NCBI GenBank assembly: GCA_028023455.1
Contig: JAQFVV010000229.1
Location: 864,501 to 928,500, forward strand
DNA: 64,000 bases
Reading direction: 5' to 3'
Source of the DNA: Epiperipatus broadwayi
Taxonomy: Eukaryota > Onychophora > Udeonychophora > Euonychophora > Peripatidae
The notes beneath the pieces are model-generated. The model was given only the letters and a program-made list of their open reading frames with translations. It was not told the DNA's origin and made no database searches. Position 1 is the first letter of the stretch. The number at the start of each line of letters is the position of its first letter. A program made the position numbers and the translations under genes. Shown here one piece after another: positions 13,691 through 24,460 of the stretch.

Positions 13691-14246
13691 CTCCAAATAT
13701 ATAAAATATGCTTGGAATTTCAAATATTATATATATATATTGAAATTCCAATATGTGCTAATTTATGCTACTGGATAATTATTCCATCAGAAATTTTGAA
13801 TTTGTGAGCATCTGCTTCTTTTATTTTTTCTTTTGATCATTATACGTTTTTAGTTAACTATAAAATGAAATCAGAACATTTATTTGATCCCAGAATAAAA
13901 TTTGCTTCTATAATATAAAAAATAATGTGTGAAAAGTTTGAAGTTGAAAAGGGATAAATAAAAAAAGTGTGATTCATTGCAAATTCAAAAAGATATGATG
14001 TTCTAATATGATAAAGCTTGGCAAAAAAATCTAAATTAAATCTTTCCTTTTGTGGTGTGTGTGCGTGTATGAATTACTGTTTTTAAAAAGCTTAGGGTAT
14101 TCTATTAATTTATGTATTAAACAATGCTTTTATACTTTCTTTAAACAGTACAAGAACAGAAAAATATGTTATAATAAAAAGAAACAACAATCATAATTAA
14201 AAAATAAGAATTTACACTGCTAAATATTTGCATGCAATGTTTTTAA
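13691..14246. other. A+T-rich intron, nothing recognised
   Basis: Contains a short hairpin about an (AT)n at 13715-13755 (TTGGAATTTCAA / TTGAAATTCCAA) and no gene or named repeat. Confidence 0.5.
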
Positions 14247-14823
14247 TTAAATAACTCTCTAGTGTCAGCACACTATATTAAGAGAAATACCTCTTTAACT
14301 CCTTTCTTTTTCATATATCAGGAAGATTGTCTCCAAGGCATGAATTTTTAATCAATGAGAAATTTATTTCTAAATATTTTAAAACTTGGTTGATATATTT
14401 ATGATATATTTATCTGGCATTTATGAAATCTCTTTCATTTTAAATATTTCCAATCCATGATTTAAATTTTAAACATTATGTAATAAATAAGAATTTACGG
14501 TGCTAATTATTTATATGTATTGTTTGGATATTCATTCATTGCAACTGTTTTAATATAATTATTTTTTTATTTATTACATAATATTAAAATTTAAATCTTT
14601 ATTGTCATGATTAAAATGAATGAGATTTCATAATTACCAGATATATATATATATCAATCAGATTTAAAAATATTGAGAAATAAATTTTTGCTAGATTAAA
14701 AGTTCATTTCTTCTACTAAAGGTAGAAGACAATCCTTCTGATAGATGAAGAAGAAAGAAGTTAAAGAGGTATCTCTCTAAACTTTAATAACATATTGTTG
14801 TGCGCTGACACTAGATTATTTAA
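14247..14823. repeat. Large foldback (inverted-repeat) element, ~577 bp
   Basis: Termini TTAAATAA...CTAGTGTCAGC at the left and GCTGACACTAG...TTATTTAA at the right. The arms match for about 270 bp in the same order, e.g. GATACCTCTTTAAC-like, AGGATTGTCTTC-like, AAATTTATTTCT and TATGTAATAAATAA blocks. Arms have diverged by roughly 15-20% by eye. No coding capacity. The CTAGTGTCAGC tip could belong to a DNA-transposon MITE, but I cannot find a matching flank duplication. Confidence 0.85.
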
Positions 14824-15529
14824 CTATATTTACGCAATTGCAATAAGTTAATCTCTAAACATAACAGACCTAATTAATAACTTTGAAATAGAGGTAAACT
14901 CAAGATTTTCAACAGATTATATGGCTATAAAAAAAATAAACCAATTTTTACATAATTGCTGCAGGGAAAAGTTCTTTCCAACAACCTCAGATAGAATGAA
15001 GGAACAAGGGAAACTCATACAGATATAGAATAGTAAGTATTGAAATAATTTTCTGTCTTTGTTTAATCCTGTAACTAAAACTACTCATTTTCCAACCAAT
15101 ATTAGATGGTTATATAGATTGACTGTGAGAAATTCAAAATTGAAAAATTCATCTTGTACTTAGCCTGAATTTGAATTCATACCATAACTATGATCGGAAA
15201 TTTCAGTACCTTAGCATAATGAGACTCTTTATTGAATATCTCTTTAAACGTATTATCATATTAAACACACTTAGATATATCCAGAATATATGGAAACACA
15301 TAGTTATTAAATAAAGCTTCAAATAAACATGTAATCAAGAAATAAATAGATAGTCATCCTATCAGTGCTAAGAAATATATCTATGCCCAGTTATATGCTT
15401 ATATGTATATTAATTAATTTGCCGACTTTCTTTTGTATATGTGCGTGTGTTAAATAATAAAGTATGTTTTTTTACGAATTGAAATATTATGCTTTATAAT
15501 TCTAATATAAATCATATTTTTATTGTTAG
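14824..15529. other. A+T-rich intron ending in acceptor
   Basis: No gene or named repeat. It ends in TTATTGTTAG at 15520-15529, the acceptor of the next cyclase exon. Confidence 0.55.
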
Positions 15530-15621
15530 CATTAAAAATCCATATCAGTGAAGCAACCAAAGCTCTTCTCGATCAGTTTGAAATGTTCCAAATTGAATTT
15601 AGAGGAAAAGTAGAAATGAAA
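15530..15621 (+). CDS. Membrane guanylate cyclase, catalytic exon 3 in window
   Basis: This 92-bp exon completes the split Ala codon and encodes ALKIHISEATKALLDQF, then EMFQIEFRGKVEMK. This is the end of the cyclase homology domain (family pattern ALKIH-S-x-x-T-x-x-x-L, then E-x-RG-x-V-x-MKGKG). It ends on a codon border at AAA with donor GTAAGC. It joins in frame to the last exon, 12.6 kb away. Confidence 0.95.
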
Positions 15622-18600
15622 GTAAGCATTAAAATGTTAAATGTTCAATATCATTTGTAACGTTTGTTTAAGTCTATTTGATGGCATATCAACATTTAAA
15701 AAATATACATAAAATAAGTTAAGTGCAAATTTTTTTAAGAATGTTAAATACTCTGCGTGGTCACTTAAGTAGATATATTCCAGTAACAATATGTGTTATG
15801 CTATATATTTGGGGTAGAAATGGTTATAAAATATTTATTTAGAGTATTTATGATTAGTAAGTGTAATTTATTCATTATAATTTTTAGCTTAGGTTATGTA
15901 ATTAATTTACACATATATCATTAAAATAATATTTGCAAAACACTATATAAAGAGAAATACTGGATAATAGGAAGAATTTATCTAGGTCAAACAAAATGGA
16001 TAAGATTGTTTCAAGTCTTCAAAAAGACTGATCCATTGACATTAAAATATTCTTTCATAAGTGGACAGCTGATATTTCTATGAGCTTTTTGTTTATTTTT
16101 CTGAAGGCTAATGTGTTCTTAAATATTACATGTTTTTTATTTGTTGTTACTTTGATGTTGCTCTTATCATTTCGTTGTGCAATGGCAGATTAAAAATGAC
16201 AATAACAAATTTTGCAAACTGACTCCAATTATTTTTTGGCTATTTAATTTAATTATTAGAGAGTGGAGGAGAACTAAATAAGAGATCTCCAAAATAAAAA
16301 GGTATTGTGATGTATTATTTATTTTAAGCTATCCTATCTAATCTTATAAAACAAAAGAGAAAACCATCTTTTCTGTCTATGGTTATTCAAAATTTTGATA
16401 ACAAAAATAATAATAATGAGAAATGTATAAAGCACACATGCTCTCACTGTTATTTCAATAATCATTACTATAGCTTTTAATGTGACATTAATTCTGAGGC
16501 AGTCAAATGAGATTTTATTGTTGAGAATAGATTTAAATCTTAAGATTTGGAACAATGTGATTATTTTGTTCAGACCATAATAAATTTATCCCCTTATCAA
16601 TGACTTCTATATACCATTTCTGAAAACCTGTTTTAATGTCATCTTTTAGTTTTCAAAATCTCTTTTATAACATATGTGCATATGTTACATTATATACACA
16701 TTTAATAATAATTTATTTGTAGTTGGAAGGATTAGTTCAGAAGTTATACCAAGTCATTTCTATCTTTCAAGTTATTCTAATGTCCTTGTTCATCTATCCT
16801 TGAGAGACAAAAGAAAGTATATACTTTATATGAATAATATAATCAATGATATTCATAAAAAAAATCTATTCTGAAAAAATTAACCATACCTCAACTGTGT
16901 TTCAGTACTTGTTTAGGAAAAAACATGTTGAAAAATCCAAATGCAAATTTTACATGAGTTATGGTTTAAGTTGAGAAGTTTGTGATAGAAGAAATTTTGA
17001 AAGAGAGAAAAGAAGGGGGGACAAAATTGGTCTAAACTGTATGAAAAATAACTAACAAAGAAGTCACATATTTCTTCTCAGTTAAAATCAGATTCCACTG
17101 CGTCATTAATTACATAATAAAAAATATAATTATTTAAATAATGTGATATTATGTTATGTTTAATATTGCACTGCCTGTCTTAATATTAAATTACAAGATA
17201 ATAGAATTGGTTTTGTACCCGGAAGTTAAAAGACAATTTGAAGTAATCTTCAATGCTACTTTTAATATAGACAATCTGTTTCCAAATAGCTGCTATATAA
17301 AGACATTTATATATAGACATTTTGTAATTATTATTGGAAAACATTTATTGATGAATATATTTAAGAAAAATTGTTCTTTTAATGAACATAATGAGATCAT
17401 TACTTAAGACTAACCAGTTCAATAACGAACTAGAATCAAAATACATAAAAACTGCTAGTTGCAAAGTGATTGTTAATAATAATATTTTTTAATATAGTTG
17501 AGTAAAAAAAAACACGATAATCAGAAGTAAGATGGCATTTTGCATAAATGTCCAAAACTTGATTACTTTCATTTATATTATTAATTTAAAGTATAAACAA
17601 TCGGTAATACCTTCTTTTAATTGAACTCTCTTTTTCTGTAAAAAATATAATTATCATTTTTATTAGCTTATAAATTTTAGTTGCTAATTTAGTATTTAAT
17701 ATTTATGATCAGATATATTGAAACTTAGATTAAAATTAATGTCTTTATGACATCATTAAAAGACTTTTTTAGAGAGAAGAAACAACAATGCTATTACATA
17801 GGATAGAAATTTTCTAAGAATAAACCTGCTTAATGTTGTAAAGTGGATTGTCTTCCAGTCCTATTTTCTTTTAAGAAAATAGAATTGGCAACTTCTTTAT
17901 TTAAATAATTTTAAAAAGCAATAAAAAAGACTACATTCAAAACTTAGATTACAAAAAAATGACTTGAACATAAGGTGTTCCTTGTAAAATTTATTATTTT
18001 GAAGTTATTGCACATTCTTAAAAATAGCAAGTGACTTTTTTTACAAATTTTGAAATAATATTAAAGCAAAGCAAAAAACAACTGGAAGGTTTTATGAAAT
18101 AAATTCTTACTTTTAATATCTCATTTTAATACAGGTTACTAAAGCATCACCCTTTTTTTATAACTTTATTTATTCATCATATATTTGTCAATATTCTTTT
18201 ATTCATTTTATCTTATCTAGATGATCATAAAATATATGCAGTTCTACTTTTTCCATTAATCCTCATAATAGAATTTTTTTCTTAATAAAAATAATAATAG
18301 ACTTATAAATTAACAGTAAATAGATGAATTTTATTTTTCAACAATGTAATCCTTCATAAATATTTATTTAACTTTATTTACATTTCTGTGATAAGTTTGG
18401 AAATTTTTATCATCTTGAAAGTCACATATAAATGTAATATAAAAAGTCAGTAACTAACAGACTGTTTTTCAATACATCGGAATTTAAAAACAATATAATG
18501 ATAAGCATGTAATTATTTTAATATAAATACAATTCAAGCCTGACAATATATTTATTGTCAGTTTTATTCAAGACAAGGTATATATCATCATCATCATCAT

Positions 18601-18946
18601 CATTTTCAAACATTGTTGCTCTGCTGCATGATGAAACTTTCTCCAAGTTTAATTCATCTTCACTTACCCCTATCCACTGCTGTAAAGGTTTTTTGTCTCT
18701 GAGTATCTCTATTTTTTATATATTTTAACTCCCATTTTGCTGAACCAGTCTCAATCTAGTATGGGTTTTATGGAGAGCATATACTATGTATAGTGGTAGT
18801 ACAACAATTTTGCCCTAACATTCATGTATCGATGCTTGAACAACTCCCTTTATTCTAATGGCCTTACCATTTATATCATGCCCCTTTAGACTAGACTTTT
18901 GTATAATGGGTCTTTTCTTAATCTTGGAAGTCACAGTATAAAATAA
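15622..18946. other. A+T-rich start of the 12.6-kb cyclase intron
   Basis: I see no gene, and the frames listed by length (16334 -, 16674 +, 17156 +) are AT-driven. An (ATC)8 run lies at 18584-18603. A GC-richer block near 18600-18800 looks repeat-derived but matches no other family in the window that I can prove. Confidence 0.45.
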
Positions 18947-19322
18947 GGCAAAACTTTCCATACAATAGTGCTACGTTGTGCCATCCAGAGTAATCAATGG
19001 ATGCCAGAGGCTTGTGCATAAAATCCCTATTTACTGACTACTCATCCAATATCCCCAGACTAGTTTCTGGCTTGTGGCCTTCATCAATGAGAAGCCTTGG
19101 ATCTGAGAGCACTGCACATAGATCTTAGGATCTGATACAACCATCCAGCAGCCACCTTTTAACTTTTATTTAACTCCTCACTGACAAAGGCCACAAGCCA
19201 GAAACTAGTCTGGGGATATTGGATGAATAGGCACTAGATAGGGATTTTATGCACAAGTCTTCTGGCATCCATTGATTAGTCTGGTTGGCACAGGGTGGCA
19301 CTACTGTATGGAGAGTTTTGCC
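18947..19322. repeat. Foldback family A, full-looking copy (376 bp)
   Basis: Starts GGCAAAACTTTCCATAC and ends GTATGGAGAGTTTTGCC. The arms continue in mirror order through AATCAATGGATGCC, CTTGTGCATAAAATCC, CCAATATCCCCAGACTAG and TTTCTGGCTTGTGGCC. The loop has GGATCTGAGAGCACTGCAC and CAGCAGCCACC. Other copies: 35630-35796, 43912-44367, 54602-54704. No open frame. It looks like a MITE or a foldback transposon of unknown superfamily. Confidence 0.9.
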
Positions 19323-19459
19323 TAATCATGGACTGACATCAATGATATCCTACTGCCACTGTCAACTTCCAAGGTGATAGATTGATCACATATTTTAATT
19401 TTGATCACTAGACTATTCTTCTTGTTTGTTGACATCTTTTTAATATTGCTCAAGTGCTT

Positions 19460-20400
19460 TTCTCAACTCTTTGTTGTATAATTACTACTATTAGTATCAT
19501 TTCTGTCTATGCTGAAGTCTTTTTTGCTCATTTTTTCAAAATGCCCTTTTTTCTTATACTTATTACAGTACTCTTTTATAATACCAATTGTTGGCTTTAT
19601 GGCCCTTTTTTCCACAGCAAAAAATCCATAAACGCAGTTTTGCTGTTAGCACTCTTTTCATTATTTTTCAACAAGTCTTTTTTTCAAAATGCCCTTTTTT
19701 CTTATACTTATTACAGTACTCTTTTATAATACCAATTGTTGGCTTTATGACCCTTTTTCCCACAGCAAAAAAACCATAAACACAGTTTTTCTGTTAGCAC
19801 TCTTTTCATTATTTTTCACCAAATCTTTGCTTATGGTTTTACAAACGTCTGTTTGCAATTTGCTGTTACTTTTGAACTCAGCAAATTTATGAGATTGTTC
19901 AAACATGTGTTCATAAGCTATTCCATGTTTTATAGTTTGAGTAAAATCTAAATCACTTATACTCAACAATTGTTGCTGTAAATTATCATTGCACATACTA
20001 GTAAGAAATTGTTCTGGAAGGGCTTCATCTAGGAAAGACTCATAAACACAATTCTTTGTTAAATTATGTACAGCACTGTCACAATCTTTTATACTTTCCT
20101 CCCAACCTTGGTTCCTGGCCTGGAATTTCAGTCTAGCTACATGCCTTGAAGGTTAGGAGTTAAAATTGTTTGCCAAATATTCTTTAACATGATCATAGGT
20201 ACATTCTTCTGGAGCTAGTGGTTTAGTGAACCTTTTGGTTATCTCAATAACTCCTTTACTTGCAAAGCACAATAATGAAGCAATCTTATACTTCTGATCT
20301 TTAGCTTTATTAATAAATAAGTATTTTTTCATGTGTTGAATATACAGGGCCAACTACTTTGCTGATGTCAAATTCCCCAATTACTACTTGCATTGCTTAT
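19460..20400 (-). pseudogene. Second Ty3/Gypsy Gag fragment (remnant)
   Basis: Read on the - strand, short open stretches at 20353-20153 and 19996-19745 plus intervening sequence in other frames resemble Gypsy capsid. A CFASKGVIEI segment precedes one that begins LKFQARNQGWEESI (the R-x-Q-x-x-x-E helix), then LPEQFLTSMCNDNLQQQLL and a LDFTQTIKHGIAYEHM helix. Downstream is a Lys-rich zinc-knuckle area ending CNKYKKKGHFEK. Stops and frameshifts are scattered throughout. No pol follows: a foldback element at 18947-19322 lies where pol should begin. Confidence 0.7.
19530..19815. repeat. ~148-bp tandem duplication within the Gag knuckle region
   Basis: The block starting CAAAATGCCC at 19537 recurs at 19685 (offset 148 bp) and extends through ACCAATTGTTGGCTTTATG and CTGTTAGCACTCTTTTC. 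The two units differ at only a few positions (for example GGCCC versus GACCC). The duplicated unit spans the zinc-knuckle coding part of the decayed gag. Confidence 0.9.
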
Positions 20401-20450
20401 TCTTTTACCCATTTTAACCATTATTTCCTTATTGGTCTGAATTACAATTG

Positions 20451-20470
20451 TGACTGTGCCAATTGCTATA
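20451..20470 (-). other. Primer-binding-site candidate and LTR edge of the second Gypsy
   Basis: TTGGCACAGTCA on the - strand is identical to the site in the intron-1 Gypsy. A TG dinucleotide follows within two bases on the + strand, where the LTR edge would be. Upstream of gag this position is right. I cannot find the second LTR copy, so the LTR length is unknown. Confidence 0.55.
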
Positions 20471-22440
20471 TCTAGCTATGATAGGATGCATTTCCATAAG
20501 TGCCAATAATGACTAATGGTTAATATTAAGATACATTTTAATATGCAATCCCTTAAAGTGTTTAAAATAACATATACAATTATTTACATTATAAGGCCTG
20601 AAGGCATATACAAATAATAATTAAGATCAATATGACCTTTAACCTTTTAACTGCTAATTATATTATTGGCCTGAGTGAGTTAAAAATCAAGACTTTTAAT
20701 TGGTCAAGACAAAGTCAATTGTCAAAATATATTCAACCTTTTAATATCATATTCACTTTAGATTCATTTGTAAAAAGTATATTAATAATTTGTCAGGTTA
20801 TGAAAGTGAATGAAAGTTCTTTCAAAAATAAATTTCTATTTGTTTATTGTAGAAATATTTCATAGTGGCAAAATTAAAAGCTAAACTTAGTAACGAATAA
20901 AAAGAGTTTGCTGACGTAAATGGTTTTTTTTTCAGTTTTACGTTACGAAAAAGTAAATTTTTTTTTTGCTAAAATCCTAAATATTTTTACTAAAATCATA
21001 AATATTTTTTTTAAATAATTTTGGTTTTAGCATTATTTTACTTATATATTCATAATTTCTCAAGAAATACTTTATAATTGTCTAAAAACATTTATTTATC
21101 ATTTTCGAATTGAAAATCTTAACGTTCTTCTTTGATTAGATGGTTTCTTTGTTCTTTCCAGCCAATCAGAATGTCTTTGGTGGCTGAGACCCAATCAGCG
21201 ACAAGCTTCCTTCTTTGTTTAGCTTCACATGCGGTTTTATTGATTTTTTACTTGTAAAATAATTCAAGAGATGGCAGCATCTTACAGAGCTTTTAAAAAT
21301 CTAATGATTGATTATAAAATGGCTATCCTAGCATTAAAAATAACGAAATTAGAGTGATGTCAATCATCGACAAAAGGTCCTGTAAGTATCATCAGAAGAG
21401 TTAAAAGCCCTGTGCTGTCTGTTCTCACATTCAGATGCCAGCTCTCTGCACTTGAAGTCATTGTGCAAGGGAAGACATCTTGTTCCACTATATATCTGTC
21501 TACACAGATCTAACTTCAAGGATTGTGTCTCTTTTTCTTCTGATTAGTATTAAAGGCAGTTCTTTGACTCTGAATCCCTGCAAATGATTGGTTAGTACTT
21601 TGTCCATCCAATCAAGTGATTCTTCCTTTCTATGTTCCATTGGAATTTTAGTATTGTTTTTCTGCCTTTTTAATTAATTAGTTATTTGTAGATTATCATT
21701 ATCTTAAAAAGGAATCTAAATCAAATTCCTTAATTTGTTTCATTTGAATAACAACTTATTCTACTCTTATTAATTAGTATATTCATTTTAGAAATTAATC
21801 TTTTTCTAATCTAAAGACTATAATTTTTAATTTCTACTTTAAAAGAATAAATCTTTTCAAGTTCTGTAATATTTTCAACTTATTACTTTTCTCTCTATTA
21901 GTTTTTACAATTATATATATATATGTGTGTGTGTGTGCATGTGTGTGTATTTAAGTTACACATACATATCAGAATGTGTGTTCATTCATGCATTGATTGA
22001 AACAATAAGAATAAGAAAAAAACTTCTATATTTTTATTTTTAAAATAAAGTAAATAGTAAAATGCAGATTTTCTCATTATTAAATGCATTCTGAGCTATA
22101 GTCTTTTAAATTTTTAATAACTTTTTTCTCTTATAAATCCATAATAGACTAATCTGTATTAGACCTGCAGCACTTTTTCACATTTATATCAATCCACTGA
22201 CAACTTTTAAATCTTTTGATCTGACCAAAATATCATGTACACTTGGATCTTCTACAAACTTAAAATGATAAATTCATCAAAATGGACCACATGCACATAT
22301 TTTCATAAGATTTACAAAGTTATCAATAGCCTGAATATGTATGTGAAAAGGTGCTGCAGGTCCAATACTAAAAGAATTTCTAAATTAGAAATATATTCTA
22401 GAATATTACCAAAAAACCTTAAAATATATACATATAGTAC
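20471..22440. other. LTR-like/unassigned stretch with several CCAAT-type motifs
   Basis: The first part may be the LTR of the second Gypsy. From 21130 to 21620 base composition is more even, with CCAATCAG at about 21170 and 21190, ATTGGTTAG at 21587 and CCAATCAAG at 21607. These resemble inverted and direct CCAAT boxes. No gene is attached. A (TG)n run lies at about 21920-21950. Confidence 0.35.
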
Positions 22441-22469
22441 TTACCATTAATATGTAAAAATATGATATG

Positions 22470-23220
22470 TAATATTAATTTCTAACAATACTACAAATAT
22501 GAATTTCACAAAATCGATCTTAAAAAGTACATTTTTAACAACACTAAAAAATATTCATTTGCCATACAAAAATATATAAAATATGACAAGTCAATTATGC
22601 ACTTCCCAAACATTACCTTAAATTTGGACCAAACAATCCCTAAATTACAAAAATAGTCTAAAATATCAAAAACCATAAAATATACTTATACAATACTGAT
22701 TGTATAATATATATCAAGAATTGTCATGATAAAACAATCAATTTGTCTGTTCTACTTTATTTTAAGTGGATCAACTATTTTGGTCCAAAATGAAGACTTA
22801 AACTAAAAATTTTAAATGGACATTTATTGAACTTGTTATTGAGCATTTTAACAATACTAACAATATGACCTTGACACAAAAAGTATAAAGATGCAGAATA
22901 TTAATTTCTAACAATACTAAAAATATGAATTTCATCAAAATATTTGATCTATTAATAACAGTAAAATATTGATTTACTATACAAAAATATGTAAAATATA
23001 ACAAGCCAACTATGCAATTCCCAAGTGTTACCTTAACTACAGACAAAACAATCACTAAATTACAAAAATAATCTAAAATATTATCACAAACCCATAAAAT
23101 ATACACATACGGTATTTGGTACTTATTATGTAATATATAACAGGAATTGTCACAATGAAACAATTTTCCAGTTTTACTTTATTTTAAGTGGATAAACTTT
23201 TTTTCAAAAATGGAGACTAA
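22470..23220. repeat. Diverged ~426-bp tandem duplication
   Basis: The segment from about 22472 (TTAATTTCTAACAATACTA), through CAAAAATATATAAAATAT, CTAAATTACAAAAATAGTCT and ATTTTAAGTGGAT, recurs from about 22898 in the same order. Matching markers (TGTCATGATAAAACAATC / TGTCACAATGAAACAATT) are 426 bp apart. The - strand frame at 22798-23163 is a by-product. Confidence 0.8.
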
Positions 23221-23755
23221 AAGTAAAATTTTTATTTTTCTCAAAATGCATACTTACTTAACACATGATTGTATTTGTGAAAGTAAAAATTGTTGAATCA
23301 AAACTATGAATACAAATGATGTAAAAAATAATTTTAAAATGCAATTGACAGCACTAAAGATCTAGTCAGAATGAAATCTGGACAATAACTAAGAGTGTAA
23401 AATTATCACACAAAAAAAAACATGTCACAATGAAACAATCGATTTGCTGGTTCTACTTTATTTTAAGTAGAAAAATTGTTTTACCAAAATGGAAAGTAAA
23501 ATCAAAGTTTTTATTTTTCCCAAAATGCACACTTAACATGTAATTATATTTGTGGTTCACACGAAAATGATAGTAATCAGCACTTGGTAATTCAGAGGTT
23601 TGCCAATAGTGAAAGTAAAAATCATTGAATCAAAACTATGAATACAAATGAAGTAAAAAGTAATTAAAAAATATAATTGACTGCACTAAAGATCTTGTCA
23701 GAATGAAATCTGAGCAATAACTGAGAATGTAAAATTATCACAAAAAGGGCATGTT
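23149..23755. repeat. Second overlapping tandem duplication, 276-332 bp offset
   Basis: GTCACAATGAAACAAT near 23149 recurs near 23425. AAAAATTGTTGAATCAAAAC near 23287 recurs (as AAAAATCATTGAATCAAAAC) about 332 bp later. CACTAAAGATCTAGTCAGAA near 23354 also has a second copy near 23686. The unequal spacing is due to an insertion (GTGGTTCACACGAAAATG...) in the second unit. Together with the preceding pair this is a small cluster of repeated duplication. Confidence 0.8.
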
Positions 23756-23994
23756 GCTGAACAAGATTGGATTACAGATTACAAAGTTTATTTGATGTGA
23801 TTGCAAGATTACACATTTATAATGGATGTGCAAAAGTGTACCATTTCCTCAAGAATTATGATTCCTCTAATTTAATGTTTTTAAATCAGTATTAATTTTA
23901 AATGTTCCAAAATTTAGTAAAACTTTTAACAATTATTCTTAAAAAATATTTTATTATGCACATCAAATTTGGAAAGTTTAGAAAAGGATTATAT

Positions 23995-24460
23995 ATATAT
24001 CATCTAATAGCAGACAGGTCAAAATGGCATGACCTGGCTATTTTGAAATACGAACTCTAATGTATTTTATATATTAATTCACAGAGGGCAATACTGGATT
24101 TTTTAACCATGTGGGGTGATTTAATGTTTAATATTTATTTCAGTATAGCGTTATGCACTGGGATTATTTTCTATACATTTGTGTTAGGTGGTTTAAAGAT
24201 TAAAATTACTAAAGTTTAGTTTGTCTTATATAATAATAGTAAAACATGTTTGTTTGTAGCAAAATTTAAGATCGTTGCTTGCTAATTTTCAAGTTCTTTG
24301 TTTGAATTTGTTCGTATTTCAATATATATCATCTAATAGCAGAGAGGTCAAAGTGGTATCATTTTGACCTGGCTATTTTGAAATACGAACTCTAATGTAT
24401 TTTATATATTAATTCACAGAGGGCATACTGGATTTCTTAACCATGTGGGGTGATTTATGA
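23995..24460. repeat. Two ~130-bp direct copies with hairpin, 330 bp apart
   Basis: Copies at about 23998-24127 and 24327-24456 both carry ATCATCTAATAGCAGA, GGTCAAA, GACCTGGCTATTTTGAAAT, CAGAGGGCA and CCATGTGGGGTGATTTA. In the second copy GTTCGTATTTCAA upstream pairs with TTGAAATACGAAC downstream, and AGGTCAAAGTG pairs with CATTTTGACCT. This gives a nested hairpin of about 80 nt. Confidence 0.8.

Noticed and set aside
19454-19892. Phe/Leu-rich + strand frames that look like membrane proteins
   Set aside because: They are antisense to the Gag remnant, and their similarity to each other comes from the 148-bp duplication.
22798-23163. 121-residue frame on the - strand
   Set aside because: Falls inside a tandem duplication; the sister copy is not open, so no coding constraint.
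22470-24460. CRISPR-like repeat array
   Set aside because: Eukaryotic context, only two units each, units hundreds of bases long and diverged.
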